A stretch of 36,512 nt of DNA, taken from the NCBI RefSeq assembly GCF_902499135.1, contig NZ_CABVPR010000061.1:1-36512 (forward strand). The letters are read 5' to 3'. Position numbers and translations under genes: made by a program. Source of the DNA: Burkholderia dolosa (GTDB lineage: Bacteria; Pseudomonadota; Gammaproteobacteria; Burkholderiales; Burkholderiaceae). The notes beneath the pieces were generated by a model. It saw only the letters and a list, made by a program, of their open reading frames with translations, ran no database searches and was not told where the DNA came from. This document shows, in pieces, positions 1 through 9,547 of the stretch (the first letter of the stretch is position 1; each line of letters starts with the position of its first letter).

Positions 1-631
1 GGCCGGCCGACAGCGCGCGCTCGACCGCGTCGCGCGCGGCAGCGGCGATCCGCGCGCACGACGCGGCGGGCGTCAGCGTGTCGCCGCTCGACGCGCCGCT
101 CGCCGTCTTCACGATTTCGAAACGCGCGTCGGGAAACAGCGGCCGCGTCTCGTCGACGAACACGTCGTCGCCGGTCGCGAGCGCGACGTGCGCGCCGTAT
201 TCGCGCGCGAGCGCACCGTACAGCCCGGCTTCGCCGAGCTCGACGCCGTTCACCCACACCTGCGTGAACGCGAAGCTGTTGATCGTGTGCGCGAGCACGC
301 CGCGCGTCTGCGATTTCGCGTGAAAGCCGATCATGAACACGAGGTCGGGCCGTTGCTCGAGGCCCGCCATCATCCCGAGCGTGCGCGGCTTGCCGAGCAC
401 GATGCGCGCACGCGCGTCGAGCCCGTCGGGCAGCAGGTTGCGGAAGCCGCCGTGCGAGTCGTTGACCCAGACGGCCTGCGCGCCGGCGGCGAACGCGCCT
501 TCGATCGCCGCGTTCGCCTCGGCGGTCATCCAGCGGCGCGCGCGCTCGTATTCCGGATTGCCGGCGCGCGTCTGCTCGACGGCGAACACGCCGGCCACAC
601 CTTCGATGTCGGTCGAAATCAGGATCTTCAT
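1..631 (-). CDS. M55 family D-aminopeptidase (DppA-like), 3' end outside window
   Basis: About 210 residues are visible; the C-terminus lies beyond base 1. The protein begins MKILISTDIEGVAG. The zinc ligands and catalytic residues known for Bacillus subtilis DppA fall at matching positions: Asp8 and Glu10 (TDIEG), His60 (NDSHGG), His104 (GFHAK), His115 (LAHTIN) and a Glu in VNGVELGEAG. Members of this family are cytoplasmic zinc peptidases that remove N-terminal D-residues from short peptides such as D-Ala-D-Ala. The start codon shares one base with the stop of the upstream peptidase gene (TGATG), so the two are translationally coupled. It is the last visible gene of the gsi peptide-uptake operon, which suggests a role in degrading imported peptides containing D-amino acids. 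The family call is firm; the substrate is inferred from family and context. Confidence 0.9.
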   Translation of the reverse strand, partial: MKILISTDIEGVAGVFAVEQTRAGNPEYERARRWMTAEANAAIEGAFAAGAQAVWVNDSHGGFRNLLPDGLDARARIVLGKPRTLGMMAGLEQRPDLVFMIGFHAKSQTRGVLAHTINSFAFTQVWVNGVELGEAGLYGALAREYGAHVALATGDDVFVDETRPLFPDARFEIVKTASGASSGDTLTPAASCARIAAAARDAVERALSAG

Positions 632-1725
632 CAGTGAATGGGACGTCCTTCGTTGCGTTCGCCGAACGGTCGGAACAGGCGATCGAGATCGGGCACGGCG
701 TCGCGCAGCGACTGCCGCACGTGAGCGTCGCGCCCGGCGACCGTCACCGCTTGCAGCAGCGCATCCGCGATCGCGTGTTCGACGCTTTCGGCCGCGGCCA
801 TGAACAGCGGATCGAGCGCGGCATCGGCGACGAGCGACGGCAGCGCGACGTACGCCGCGTCGTGCGCGACCGTCCACGCGGTCGAAAACGCGAGCGCGAT
901 ATCGCCGCTGCCGTGTCCGTAGACCGAACCGGTGCGCGCGAGCCCCGCGCCGGCGCGGCGTGCGAGCCGCGACAATTGCCGCGCGTCGAGCGGCGCATCG
1001 GTCGCGAGCAGCATGATGATCGACCCGTGCTCGGGCGGTGCGACCTGTGCGGCCGCGGCCTCGATCGCGCGCCGCTGCTCGACGATGCGCCCGACCGGCA
1101 CGCCGCCGAGCGTCAGCATCGGCAGCCGGCCGAAATTCGCGAGCACGAGCGCGCCGACCGTATACGGCCGGCCGGCCGCCGTCGCGACGCGCGACGCCGA
1201 GCCGATCCCGCCTTTCAGGTCGAAGCAGGACATCCCGCGCCCGGCGCCCACCGCGCCGCGCGCGACGTCGCGCGATGCCGCGCGGCATGCGGCGTCGTAG
1301 TGCTCGGCCGTCACCGCGCACGCATGAATGTCGTTCAGATAGCCGTCGTTGCACTCGAACACGAGCGGATTCACGGTCGGCCAGTCGCGGCCGATCTGCG
1401 GATTCGCGGCGATCGCCGCGCGGATCTGCGCATGCGCGAGCGCGGCGACGCCGAACGTGTTGGTCAGTGCGATCGGCGTCTCGAGCGTGCCCAGCTCGTC
1501 GACCTGCACGAGCCCGACGCTCTTGCCGAAGCCGTTGATCACGGCCGCGCCGGCCGGCACCTTGCTGCGGTACAGATCGCCCGGATGCGGCTTCACGACC
1601 GTGACGCCGGTCTGCACGTCGCCCGCGTCGAGCGTGCAATGGCCGACCGTGACGCCCGGCACGTCGGCGATCGTGCCGCGCGGCCCGGCCGGCAGCGTCG
1701 CGCTCCACATCGGCGCGGCGCTCAT
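631..1725 (-). CDS. P1/S58 (DmpA-type) self-processing aminopeptidase
   Basis: This 364-residue protein belongs to the DmpA/beta-aminopeptidase family (P1, peptidase S58), which has an Ntn-like fold. Family members cut themselves before a nucleophilic serine and then release N-terminal residues from peptides, often D-residues or beta-amino acids. The cleavage site is visible as HGSIIMLLATDAPL, with Gly234-Ser235 expected to separate the alpha and beta chains. The N-terminal block ITDVPGVTVGH-like (TIADVPGVTVGHCTL), GVTVVKPH and the NDGYLND segment are typical of the family. The start MSAAPMW overlaps the gsiD stop by one base (TGATG), and its own stop overlaps the M55 gene in the same way. 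It therefore forms a translationally coupled pair of unusual peptidases at the end of the transporter operon. Exact substrate preference cannot be read from the sequence. Confidence 0.9.
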   Translation of the reverse strand: MSAAPMWSATLPAGPRGTIADVPGVTVGHCTLDAGDVQTGVTVVKPHPGDLYRSKVPAGAAVINGFGKSVGLVQVDELGTLETPIALTNTFGVAALAHAQIRAAIAANPQIGRDWPTVNPLVFECNDGYLNDIHACAVTAEHYDAACRAASRDVARGAVGAGRGMSCFDLKGGIGSASRVATAAGRPYTVGALVLANFGRLPMLTLGGVPVGRIVEQRRAIEAAAAQVAPPEHGSIIMLLATDAPLDARQLSRLARRAGAGLARTGSVYGHGSGDIALAFSTAWTVAHDAAYVALPSLVADAALDPLFMAAAESVEHAIADALLQAVTVAGRDAHVRQSLRDAVPDLDRLFRPFGERNEGRPIH

Positions 1726-2618
1726 CAGCGGCGCTCCAGCTTCGGATCGAGCGCGTCGCGCAGCCCGTCGCCGAGCAGGTTGAACGCGAGCACCGTCAGG
1801 AAAATCGCGAGACTCGGAAAGATCGCGACGTGCGGCGCCGTCACCATGTCCGCACGCGCCTCGTTCAGCATCGCGCCCCACTCCGGCGTCGGCGGCTGCG
1901 CGCCGAGCCCGAGAAACGACAGGCTCGCGGCCGTGATGATCGACGTGCCGATGCGCATCGTGAAGTACACGACGACCGACGACACCGTGCCCGGCAGGAT
2001 GTGCCGCATGATGATCGTCCAGTCCGACGCGCCGATGCTGCGCGCGGCCTCGACGTAGGTCATGTGCTTGAGCATCAGCGTGTTGCCGCGCACGAGCCGC
2101 GCGAACGCCGGAATGCTGAAGATCGCGACCGCGCAGATCACGTTGACCATTCCGTTGCCGAGGATCGCGACGACGCCGATCGCGAGCAGAATCCCCGGGA
2201 ACGCGAACAGCACGTCGGCCACGCGCATCGTGATGCGGTCCCACCAGCCTTCGTAGTAGCCGGCGAGCAGCCCGAAGAACGTGCCGACGACCGCGCCGAG
2301 CGCGACCGAGAAAAAGCCTGCGGCGAGCGAGATGCGCGTGCCGGCGACGATCCGGCTGAAGATGTCGCGGCCGAGCGAATCGACGCCGAACCAGTGAGCC
2401 GCCGACGGCCCGGCGTTCAGCGCGTCGTAGTCGAAGTAGTTCTCCGGATCGAACGGCACGACGTGTGGGCCCACGAACGCGAGCACGACGAGCACGAGCA
2501 CGAAGCCGGCCGCGACGAGCGCGACGGTCTGCTTGCGGAACTTGCGCCAGAATTCGCTCCACGGCGTGCGGATCGCGGGCGCTGCGGCCGGCGCCGACGG
2601 CTGGACAGTCGCATTCAT
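1725..2618 (-). CDS. gsiD: ABC peptide/glutathione transporter permease GsiD
   Basis: This 297-residue inner-membrane permease is of the DppC/OppC/GsiD type. A cytoplasmic N-terminus (residues 1-30) precedes a first transmembrane helix at about 32-50. A periplasmic segment containing [15 protein letters not shown], a family hallmark, follows, and then five more helices. The cytoplasmic EAA loop that docks on the ATPase is [20 protein letters not shown]. It pairs with GsiC, whose gene ends 7 bases upstream. An AGG-containing ribosome-binding site lies in that gap. In Escherichia coli the equivalent transporter imports glutathione; family members also carry di- and oligopeptides, so the true substrate here is uncertain. 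Its neighbours are iaaA, gsiA, gsiB, gsiC and two peptidases. Confidence 0.93.
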   Translation of the reverse strand: MNATVQPSAPAAAPAIRTPWSEFWRKFRKQTVALVAAGFVLVLVVLAFVGPHVVPFDPENYFDYDALNAGPSAAHWFGVDSLGRDIFSRIVAGTRISLAAGFFSVALGAVVGTFFGLLAGYYEGWWDRITMRVADVLFAFPGILLAIGVVAILGNGMVNVICAVAIFSIPAFARLVRGNTLMLKHMTYVEAARSIGASDWTIIMRHILPGTVSSVVVYFTMRIGTSIITAASLSFLGLGAQPPTPEWGAMLNEARADMVTAPHVAIFPSLAIFLTVLAFNLLGDGLRDALDPKLERR

Positions 2619-2625
2619 GCGAACC

Positions 2626-3546
2626 TCACTTGAACCGGATGGTCGGGTTGATGACCGCGTACAGCACGTCGACGGTCAGGTTGATCAGGATGAATTCCAG
2701 CGAGAACAGCAGCACGATCGCCTGGATCACCGGATAGTCGCGCATCGTCACCGCGTCGACGAGCAGGCGTCCGAGGCCCGGCCAGTTGAACACAGCCTCG
2801 ACGACGATCGACCCGCCGAGCAGGAAGCCGAACTGCAGCCCCATCATCGTGACGACCGGAATCATCGCGTTGCGCAGGCAATGCTTGAGCACGACCATCG
2901 GCTCGTGCACGCCCTTCGCGCGCGCGGTGCGCACGAAGTCCTCGTTCAGCACCTCGACGAACGACGCGCGCGTGAAGCGCGCCATCACCGCCGCGACCGC
3001 GGCGCCGAGCGTCAGCGACGGCAGCACGTAGCTCTTCCACGTGCCGTCGGGAACGACCGGCAGCCAGCCGAGCTTCACCGAGAAGATCTCCATCAGCAGC
3101 ATGCCGAGCGCGAACGCGGGAAACGAGATGCCCGACACCGCGATCGTCATCCCGACGCGGTCCGGCCACCGATTGCGCCACACGGCCGACGCGATCCCGA
3201 TCGCCATCCCGAACGCGGTCGCCCACACCATGCTGACGAGCGTCAGCAGCAGCGTCGGCATGAAGCGCTCGCCGATCTCGGTCGACACCGGCCGCTTGCT
3301 GCGCGTCGACACGCCGAAGTCGCCGTGCGCGATCTTCACGAAGAAGTTCGCGAACTGCGCGGGCAGCGGCCGGTCGAGGCCGAGATCGGCACGCACGAGT
3401 GCGACCGTCGCTTCGTCGGCCTCGGGGCCGGCCGCCAGCCGCGCCGGATCGCCCGGCAGCAGATGCACGAACAGGAACACGAGCACCGCGACGATCGCGA
3501 GCGTCGGCAACAGGCCGAACAGGCGTTTGACGAGGAAATTCAGCAT
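2626..3546 (-). CDS. gsiC: ABC peptide/glutathione transporter permease GsiC
   Basis: This 306-residue permease is of the DppB/OppB/GsiC type. It opens [20 protein letters not shown], the usual first helix of this family. A long periplasmic loop follows, with GDPARLAAG and the [11 protein letters not shown] motif, then five further helices. The EAA-type coupling loop is [18 protein letters not shown], and the protein ends [13 protein letters not shown], close to the family consensus. Length matches E. coli GsiC (306 residues). The start lies just downstream, in the direction of transcription, of two stem-loops that follow gsiB. The ribosome-binding site before the ATG is weak, so its translation may be lower than that of gsiB. 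It forms the membrane channel with GsiD. Confidence 0.93.
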   Translation of the reverse strand: MLNFLVKRLFGLLPTLAIVAVLVFLFVHLLPGDPARLAAGPEADEATVALVRADLGLDRPLPAQFANFFVKIAHGDFGVSTRSKRPVSTEIGERFMPTLLLTLVSMVWATAFGMAIGIASAVWRNRWPDRVGMTIAVSGISFPAFALGMLLMEIFSVKLGWLPVVPDGTWKSYVLPSLTLGAAVAAVMARFTRASFVEVLNEDFVRTARAKGVHEPMVVLKHCLRNAMIPVVTMMGLQFGFLLGGSIVVEAVFNWPGLGRLLVDAVTMRDYPVIQAIVLLFSLEFILINLTVDVLYAVINPTIRFK

Positions 3547-3566
3547 GGGGCACCGATCGGGTCAGC

Positions 3567-3612
3567 GCGCCGGCCGCTTGCACGGCCGGCGCCGCATGGC
3601 GGACGAACCGCC
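3567..3612 (-). promoter_or_regulatory. Two intercistronic stem-loops after gsiB
   Basis: Immediately after the gsiB stop codon the transcript can form two hairpins. One has arms of 5 bp (GGCGG at 3598-3602 and CCGCC at 3608-3612) and a 5-base loop. The other has a perfect 10-bp stem (GCGCCGGCCG at 3567-3576 with CGGCCGGCGC at 3583-3592) and a 6-base loop. There is no T-run, so complete termination is unlikely. Stable hairpins between a binding-protein gene and its permease genes are known to protect the upstream mRNA from 3' exonucleases and to reduce downstream expression. That fits the high demand for GsiB relative to GsiC and GsiD. Confidence 0.6.
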
Positions 3613-3613
3613 G

Positions 3614-5176
3614 TCATTTCAGCGAGATTTCGTCGAAGTTGAACGAGCCGTCCGGCATCACGTACGCACCCTGCAGCCGCTTGCTGCGCGCATAGACGAT
3701 CTTCTCCTGCACGAGGAAGATCCACGGCGCGTCGGCCCAGATCTGCTTCTGCGCGTCCGCATACAGCTCGGCCTTCTTCGTGCGATCGACCGTCTCGAGC
3801 GCCTTCGCGAGATCGCCGTCGACCACGTCGCTCTTGTAGTACGCGGTGTTCACGAGCTTCGGCGGCGCCGACGACGACGCGAGCAGCGGCGTGATCGCCC
3901 AGTTCGCTTCGCCGGTCGACGACGACCAGCCGATGTAGTACATCCGCACCGGCGCCTTCGCCGGATCGGGCGCGCTCTCGACCTTCGCGACGCGCTCGCC
4001 CGCTTCGAGCGCCTGCACCTGCACCTTCACGCCGACCTGCGCGAGCTGCTGCTGCACGAACTGGATCGCCTTCTGCGACGTCGAGTTGTTGTACGCGGAC
4101 CAAAGCGTCGTCTCGAAGCCGTTCGGATAGCCGGCCTCCTTCAGCAGCGCGCGCGCCTTCGCCGGATCGTACGGCCACGGCCCGAGCTTCGTCGCATAGT
4201 CGACGCCCTGCGGCACGACGCCGGTCGCCGGCGTCGCGAAGCCGGCGAACGCGACCTTCGCGAGCGCCTCCTTGTTCACCGCATAGTTGAGCGCCTGGCG
4301 CACCTTCGGATTGTCGAACGGCTTCTGCAGCATGTTCAGCGACACGTAGCGCTGCACGATCGACGGCCGCTCGACCACGTCCACCTTCGGATTGCCCTTC
4401 AGCTCGGCCGCCTGCTCGAACGGAATGCGGAACGCGAAATCGGCTTCGCCCGTCTTCATCAGCGCCGCGCGCGTGTTGTTGTCGACCACCGGCTTCCAGT
4501 CGATCGCATCGATCTTCGGATAGCCCTTCTTCCAGTAGCCGGCGAACTTCTTCACCTTCAGGTCGTCCGTCTGCTTCCATTCGACGAACTCGAACGGGCC
4601 GGTGCCGACCGGATGCAGCGCGATGTCGCGCCCCCACGTCTTCAGCGCAGCCGGCGAGATCATCACGGCCGACGGATGCGCGAGCGTGTTGATGAACGCC
4701 GAGAACGGCTCGTGCAGCGTGATCTTCACCGTCGTCGGATCGACGACCTCGGTCTTCTCGATCACGCGGAACAGGTTGTAGCGCTTCAGGTGATTCGCCG
4801 GATCCGTCACGCGGTCGAAGTTCGCCTTCACGGCCGCCGCGTTGAAATCGGTGCCGTCATGGAACTTCACGCCCGAGCGCAGCTTGATCGTGTACGTCTT
4901 CGCGTCCGGGCTCGCTTCGTAGCCGGTCGCGAGGACGTTGACGAGCTTCATGTCCTTGTCGAAGCCGAACAGCCCCTGATAGAACGACTTGACGACGGCC
5001 TGCGACACCGTGTCGTTCGCGTCGTAAGGGTCCATCGTCGTGAACGTCGAGTCCACCGCCATGACCGCGGTCTGCTGTGCGAACGCGGGCAGCGCGGCCG
5101 ACAGCGCGAACGCGCCGGCAAGCGCGACGAAACACGCGCGCGGGCGAAACATCGGAAACGGATGCTGCTTGTTCAT
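3614..5176 (-). CDS. gsiB: Periplasmic peptide/glutathione-binding protein GsiB
   Basis: This 520-residue family-5 solute-binding protein (SBP_bac_5) has a Sec signal peptide: [16 protein letters not shown], then a hydrophobic core, with likely cleavage at AFA33-Gln34. The mature part shows family landmarks: [52 protein letters not shown] and [15 protein letters not shown]. It would capture the peptide in the periplasm and deliver it to GsiCD. The start is supported by an AGGAG ribosome-binding site just upstream. The 141-bp gap to gsiA (5177-5317) is not coding. It holds a 5-bp hairpin (ACGCC/GGCGT, 5206-5220) and a short TTTCGG repeat. Close relatives are annotated as glutathione-binding, but the operon's peptidases suggest other peptides too. 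Confidence 0.93.
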   Translation of the reverse strand: MNKQHPFPMFRPRACFVALAGAFALSAALPAFAQQTAVMAVDSTFTTMDPYDANDTVSQAVVKSFYQGLFGFDKDMKLVNVLATGYEASPDAKTYTIKLRSGVKFHDGTDFNAAAVKANFDRVTDPANHLKRYNLFRVIEKTEVVDPTTVKITLHEPFSAFINTLAHPSAVMISPAALKTWGRDIALHPVGTGPFEFVEWKQTDDLKVKKFAGYWKKGYPKIDAIDWKPVVDNNTRAALMKTGEADFAFRIPFEQAAELKGNPKVDVVERPSIVQRYVSLNMLQKPFDNPKVRQALNYAVNKEALAKVAFAGFATPATGVVPQGVDYATKLGPWPYDPAKARALLKEAGYPNGFETTLWSAYNNSTSQKAIQFVQQQLAQVGVKVQVQALEAGERVAKVESAPDPAKAPVRMYYIGWSSSTGEANWAITPLLASSSAPPKLVNTAYYKSDVVDGDLAKALETVDRTKKAELYADAQKQIWADAPWIFLVQEKIVYARSKRLQGAYVMPDGSFNFDEISLK

Positions 5177-5317
5177 GTTGCTGGGCTCCTGTGGATGAAT
5201 CGGTGACGCCTTGCGGGCGTTTCGGTTTCGGTTTCGACTTCGCTGCGACTGCCCGCGGGCTCGCGCACCGCGGTCGCGGCGCGCGCACCCGCGCTCGATG
5301 CTCGATACGTCAATACA

Positions 5318-7273
5318 TCAATACGCGCCGCCGACGCGATGCGTCGCGACGTAATGATCGGGACCGACCGCGACGAGCGGCGCGACGACCGGCTCGTCGC
5401 CCGCCGCACGGATCGGGCTCGGAATCTCGTCCGCCGCGAGCTGGCACGGCGCATGCCGGCGCGCCGGGTCGGCCACCGGCACCGCGCTCATCAGCTTCTT
5501 CGTATACGGATGCTGCGGCGCCTCGAACACCGCGCGGCGCGGGCCAATCTCGACGATCTGCCCGAGATACATCACCGCGACGCGATGGCTGATGCGCTCG
5601 ACGACGGCCATGTCGTGCGAGATGAACAGATACGCGACGCCGAGCTCGCGCTGCAGGTCGAGCATCAGGTTGACGATCTGCGCCTGCACCGACACGTCGA
5701 GCGCCGATACCGACTCGTCCGCGATCACGACCTTCGGGTTCAGCGCGAGCGCACGCGCGATCGCGATCCGCTGCCGCTGGCCGCCGGAGAATTCGTGCGG
5801 ATAGCGGCGCGCGGCGTCGGGCCGCAGCCCGACCTTGTCGAGCAGCCAGTCGACGCGCGCCTGCGCTTCGCGGCCGCTCGCGACGCCGTGCACGAGCAGC
5901 GGCTCCATGATCGAGAAGCCGACGGTCAGCCGCGGGTTCAGCGACGCGAACGGATCCTGGAAGATGAACTGGATGTTCCGGCGCAGTGCCTGCAGCTCCG
6001 CGCCCTTCAGCGCGCTGATGTCGCGGCCGTCGAACTCGATCGAGCCGCTCTGCGATTCGACGAGGCGCAGCAGCGAGCGGCCCGTCGTCGACTTGCCGCA
6101 GCCCGACTCGCCGACCAGCGCGAGCGTCTCGCCCGCGCGCAGCTCGAAGCTCACGCGCTCGACCGCGTGCACGTACTGCGACACGCGGCCGAACACGCCG
6201 CTCTTCACCGGAAAGCGCGTGACGAGGTCGCGCACGCGCAGGATCGGCGGCGCGGCCGGATCGACGCGCGGCTGCGCGGCGCCGGGCGCATCGTCGGTCG
6301 CGGCCGCTGCGGCCGATGCGGCCGATGCGGCCGATGCGGTCGATCCCGCCGGCGCCCCCGGCGCGCTCGCGCGCGTGCCGTCCGCGTTCAGCAGCGGAAA
6401 CTTCCGCGGCGCATCGGTGCCCTGCATCGACCCGAGACGCGGCACGGCCGCGAGCAGCGCGCGCGTGTAGCGGTGCGCGGGCGTCGCGAAGATCCGTGCG
6501 GACTCGCCCTCCTCGACCTTCTCGCCGCGATACATCACGAGCACGCGATCGGCGACTTCGGCGACCACGCCCATGTCGTGCGTGATGAAGATCACGCCCA
6601 TGTTCATCTCGTCCTGCAGCCCGCGGATCAGCTGCAGGATCTGCGCCTGGATCGTCACGTCGAGCGCGGTGGTCGGCTCGTCGGCGATCAGCAGCGCCGG
6701 GCGGCACGACAGCGCCATCGCGATCATCACGCGCTGCCGCATCCCGCCCGACAGCTGATGCGGATAGCGCGCGAACACGCGGCGCGCCTCCGGAATGCGC
6801 ACGAGATCGAGCAGCCGCAGCGCTTCCGCGCGCGCATCGTCGGCGCTCTTCGACTGGTGCAGCACGATCGCCTCGCTGATCTGGTCGCCGACCGTGAACA
6901 CCGGGTTCAGCGACGTCATCGGCTCCTGGAAGATCATCGCGATGTCGGCGCCGCGAATGCCGCGCATCGTCGCGGCGCTCGCCTGCGCAAGATCGACGAC
7001 CGCGCCGCTGCGGCGCCGCAACGCGATCCGGCCGCTCGTGATCTCGCCGCCGCCGTGCTCGACGAGCCGCATCAGCGCGAGCGACGTGACGGACTTGCCG
7101 GAGCCCGATTCGCCGACGATCGCGAGCGTCTCGCCGCGATCGACGTGAAACGACACGTTGCGCACCGCGTCGAACGTCGCGTTCTCGCGGCGGAACATGA
7201 CCGACAGGTCGTCGACCGCGACGACGCGCTGCTCGGGCAGCGCCAGGCCGGACGGGTTTCGGGTCGAACTCAT
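5318..7273 (-). CDS. gsiA: Dual-domain ABC transporter ATPase GsiA
   Basis: This 651-residue cytoplasmic ATPase carries two complete nucleotide-binding domains. Domain 1 has Walker A GESGSGKS at 54-61, signature LSGGMRQR at 174-181, Walker B LLIADEP at 194-200 and a switch histidine in FITHDMG near 232. Domain 2 has Walker A GESGCGKS at 388-395, signature FSGGQRQR at 495-502, Walker B VVIADES at 515-521 and ISHDMAV near 553. Both have the C-terminal HRYT/HPYT element typical of oligopeptide-transport ATPases. The domains are joined by an Ala/Ser/Pro-rich linker (about 303-342). The start MSSTRNPSG has an AGGAG site upstream and lies 26 bases after the iaaA stop. It energises GsiCD. All catalytic residues appear intact. 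Confidence 0.94.
   Translation of the reverse strand: MSSTRNPSGLALPEQRVVAVDDLSVMFRRENATFDAVRNVSFHVDRGETLAIVGESGSGKSVTSLALMRLVEHGGGEITSGRIALRRRSGAVVDLAQASAATMRGIRGADIAMIFQEPMTSLNPVFTVGDQISEAIVLHQSKSADDARAEALRLLDLVRIPEARRVFARYPHQLSGGMRQRVMIAMALSCRPALLIADEPTTALDVTIQAQILQLIRGLQDEMNMGVIFITHDMGVVAEVADRVLVMYRGEKVEEGESARIFATPAHRYTRALLAAVPRLGSMQGTDAPRKFPLLNADGTRASAPGAPAGSTASAASAASAAAAATDDAPGAAQPRVDPAAPPILRVRDLVTRFPVKSGVFGRVSQYVHAVERVSFELRAGETLALVGESGCGKSTTGRSLLRLVESQSGSIEFDGRDISALKGAELQALRRNIQFIFQDPFASLNPRLTVGFSIMEPLLVHGVASGREAQARVDWLLDKVGLRPDAARRYPHEFSGGQRQRIAIARALALNPKVVIADESVSALDVSVQAQIVNLMLDLQRELGVAYLFISHDMAVVERISHRVAVMYLGQIVEIGPRRAVFEAPQHPYTKKLMSAVPVADPARRHAPCQLAADEIPSPIRAAGDEPVVAPLVAVGPDHYVATHRVGGAY
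6312..6338 (-). repeat. Three tandem 9-bp units in the gsiA linker
   Basis: The unit gccgatgcg occurs three times head to tail (6312-6320, 6321-6329, 6330-6338), preceded by a diverged copy. On the coding strand it encodes Ala-Ser-Ala repeats in the flexible linker between the two ATPase domains. As a 9-bp unit, gain or loss of copies keeps the frame, so linker length may vary between strains. Confidence 0.85.
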
Positions 7274-7299
7274 GCGTGGTCTCCTGGAACGGTCCGCAA

Positions 7300-8286
7300 T
7301 CAGGCCGCGTCGTCGCGATAGATGCCGACTACCGGCGCGTCGCCGACACGCGCGTAGCCGCGATACATCCCTTCGGTGTTGAACGGCATCGCGACGTTGC
7401 CGTGCGCATCGACCGCGATGATCCCGCCGCGGCCCGCGATGCGCGGCAGCTTGTTCATCACGACGTCGTGCGCGGCGTCCGCCAGCGACGCGCCGCGATA
7501 CGCGATCTGCGCGGCGACGTCGTGCGCGGTCGCGAGCCGGATGAACATCTCGCCGGTGCCGGTCGCCGATACCGCGCAGGTCGCGTCGTCCGCATAGCAG
7601 CCGGCGCCGATGATCGGCGAATCGCCGACGCGCCCCGGCTGCTTGTTCGTGATCCCGCCCGTCGACGTCGCCGCCGCGATGTGTCCGTGCACGTCGCACG
7701 CGACCGCGCCCACCGTGCCGTGCTTGCGGTCCGGATCGAGCGGCTCGGCCGGCTGCGCGGCGCCGAACGCGAACGTCGCGGCATCGTGGTCCAGCATCGC
7801 ACCCGCGGCCGCGCGCGCCTTCAGCCACTGCGCATGACGCGATTCGGTGTCGAAGTAGCCGGGCTCGACGAGTTCGAGCCCCTGCGCGGCCGCGAACGCA
7901 TCGGCGCCGGCGCCGGCGAACAGCACGTGCTCGCTCGCCTCCATCACGCGCCGCGCGGCGAGCACCGGGTTGCGCGTGCGCGTCGCGCAGCAGATCGCGC
8001 CGGCGGCGAGCGTCGCGCCGTCCATGATCGCCGCATCGAGTTCGTGCGTGCCGTCGGCCGTATAGACGGCGCCGCGTCCGGCATTGAACAGCGGGCAATC
8101 CTCGAGCATCCGCACCGCGACGGTGACGGCGTCGAGCGCGCTGCCGCCATCGGCGAGCACCTGCTGCGCGGCGCGCAGAATCGCGGTCAGTTCGGCGCGG
8201 TAGCGGCGTTCGGTATCGGTGTCCATCGCATCGCGCAGGATCGTGCCTGCGCCGCCGTGAATCGCGACGATCGCGGGTGAAGTCAT
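7300..8286 (-). CDS. iaaA: Isoaspartyl peptidase / L-asparaginase (Ntn hydrolase)
   Basis: This 328-residue plant-type asparaginase family protein is made as a precursor that cleaves itself before a threonine. The cut is expected at Gly190-Thr191 in the motif [10 protein letters not shown], which makes Thr191 the N-terminal nucleophile of the beta chain. Substrate-binding segments [16 protein letters not shown] and GTGEMFIR follow in the usual order. The N-terminus [15 protein letters not shown] is characteristic. It hydrolyses beta-aspartyl (isoaspartyl) dipeptides and, weakly, asparagine. In E. coli iaaA is also the first gene of iaaA-gsiABCD, so the linkage is conserved. Here the start overlaps the stop of the RpiR regulator by four bases (ATGA), placing the regulator at the head of the same transcript. 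Confidence 0.95.
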   Translation of the reverse strand: MTSPAIVAIHGGAGTILRDAMDTDTERRYRAELTAILRAAQQVLADGGSALDAVTVAVRMLEDCPLFNAGRGAVYTADGTHELDAAIMDGATLAAGAICCATRTRNPVLAARRVMEASEHVLFAGAGADAFAAAQGLELVEPGYFDTESRHAQWLKARAAAGAMLDHDAATFAFGAAQPAEPLDPDRKHGTVGAVACDVHGHIAAATSTGGITNKQPGRVGDSPIIGAGCYADDATCAVSATGTGEMFIRLATAHDVAAQIAYRGASLADAAHDVVMNKLPRIAGRGGIIAVDAHGNVAMPFNTEGMYRGYARVGDAPVVGIYRDDAA

Positions 8287-9227
8287 GATTTTTTCGGAGC
8301 GGAAGAAGAGGGTTTGGCGGCCGGCAGCGCCGCCTGCGGCTGCACGAGCCACGGCAGCAGGAATTCGGTCATCTCGGCGGCGGATTTCGCGGAGCGGTGC
8401 GTGCGCAGCGCGACCGCGTCGATCAATGCCTCGATCATCGTCAGCACGGCGGCTTCGGACGTCGCCGCGAAGCGCCGTTCGGCCTTCACGTACAGCTTCA
8501 GCGACGCGATCGGCGCAAGCGGCGACTCCGGCCCGTCGGTGATGCCGAGCACGCGCGCGCCGCGCGCCGCCGCACGGCGCGCGAGTTCGATCGTGTCCTT
8601 CACGTAGCGCGGAAACACGAGCGCGATCACGAGATCGCGCTCGTCCGCCGTATAGAGCCGGCGCGCCGCATGCGACGGCCCGCCGAGCAGCGCGAGCGAC
8701 TGCACGCTGTCGTGACATACCGACAAGCCGTGCTCCATCAGCCCCGCGAGAAACGCGCTCGACCCCGCGCCGAGGATCAGCACGCGCCGCGCGCCGACGA
8801 TCGCTTCGACCGCCGCCTCGATATCGGCCGCGTCGAGCTGCGCGCGCGTGTTGCCGATGTTCGCGACGGCCTGGTCGAACACCGCATCGATCCATACCGC
8901 GTCGCGCACGCCCGGCTCCTGCTCCTGCGCCGAGCGCAACCGTTCGACCGGACCGAGCGTCGCCTCGAAGCCGCGCACGAGCGCCGCACGCATCGCCGGA
9001 TAGCCGTCGAAGCCCAGCGCTTTCGCGAAGCGGTTCGCGGTCGCGATCGACGCGTTCACCGCCTGCGCGAGCTCGTCGATCCGCATCGTCGCCGCGCGAA
9101 ACGGATTCGCGAGCACGAATTCGCCCATGCGCCGATGGATCGGCGTCATCAGTGGCATCGCGGCGGCGATGCGTTCGGCGATCGCCGTTTCGTCGTGGCC
9201 GGCGTCGTGCGGAGCGAGAGACGTCAT
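8283..9227 (-). CDS. MurR/RpiR family transcriptional regulator (HTH-SIS)
   Basis: This 314-residue regulator has an N-terminal RpiR helix-turn-helix (about 18-90, including [21 protein letters not shown] and [21 protein letters not shown]). A C-terminal SIS sugar-phosphate isomerase-like domain follows (about 130-270), with GAGSS and [12 protein letters not shown] domains in this family sense phosphosugars or amino-sugar derivatives. The start MTSLAPHD was chosen because the open frame upstream is AT-rich and reads like spacer; no clear ribosome-binding site is seen. The tail is rich in Pro, Ala and Ser. It is the first gene of the operon and overlaps iaaA by four bases, so it most likely controls the peptide-salvage genes and itself. 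Its effector is unknown. Confidence 0.9.
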   Translation of the reverse strand: MTSLAPHDAGHDETAIAERIAAAMPLMTPIHRRMGEFVLANPFRAATMRIDELAQAVNASIATANRFAKALGFDGYPAMRAALVRGFEATLGPVERLRSAQEQEPGVRDAVWIDAVFDQAVANIGNTRAQLDAADIEAAVEAIVGARRVLILGAGSSAFLAGLMEHGLSVCHDSVQSLALLGGPSHAARRLYTADERDLVIALVFPRYVKDTIELARRAAARGARVLGITDGPESPLAPIASLKLYVKAERRFAATSEAAVLTMIEALIDAVALRTHRSAKSAAEMTEFLLPWLVQPQAALPAAKPSSSAPKKS

Positions 9228-9252
9228 GCGAAGGGTCGTTGCAAGGATGATG

Positions 9253-9295
9253 AAAATGAATTTACACAATCCTTCAGCGAGAAAAAAATAAATTT
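9253..9295 (-). promoter_or_regulatory. AT-rich repeated element upstream of the rpiR-type gene
   Basis: Two near-identical AT-rich boxes, AAAATGAATTT (9253-9263) and AAAATAAATTT (9285-9295), lie 32 bp apart on the same strand, about three helical turns. They sit 26-68 bp upstream of the regulator start. The block stands out in a GC-rich window and covers where the operon promoter should be. Binding by the RpiR protein itself is a reasonable guess; a clean -10/-35 pair was not identified. Confidence 0.4.
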
Positions 9296-9482
9296 TCATG
9301 TTCGCGGCGACGATGGCTCCGCATCCGACGCGGCCGCCAGTCGTCCGATCAGCGCGCAAGCGCACCGTGCGGGCATTGCGCACCGGGGTTGCGTTGCGTC
9401 GCCGTGCACGACGTTCGCACGAGGCTCGGGAAAACCCCGAATAAGTTCGTTCGAATGCAGATTGCCGTTGACCTGCTTCGCA

Positions 9483-9503
9483 TTCGAACATACGATGTTC
9501 GAA
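9483..9503. promoter_or_regulatory. Inverted repeat TTCGAACAT-N3-ATGTTCGAA
   Basis: A perfect 9-bp inverted repeat with a 3-base spacer lies in the 479-bp divergent region 9228-9706, about 205 bp before the MFS gene. It has the size and symmetry of a dimeric repressor or activator site. An imperfect partner (TTCGAATGCAG near 9451 facing CTGC-N4-CATTCGAA near 9474-9488) overlaps its left edge. Confidence 0.5.
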
Positions 9504-9547
9504 AATGATCAGTCGTCAGATAACATTGGCTTTCAATGGCCGCGAAA

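Noticed and set aside
631-2562. 643-codon open frame read as one long protein
   Set aside because: Only the last 364 codons match the P1 peptidase; the upstream part is the arginine-rich out-of-frame reading of gsiD.
9228-9299. N-terminal extension of the RpiR regulator starting at 9299
   Set aside because: The extension is hydrophobic AT-rich spacer sequence not found in the family, and it covers the likely promoter.
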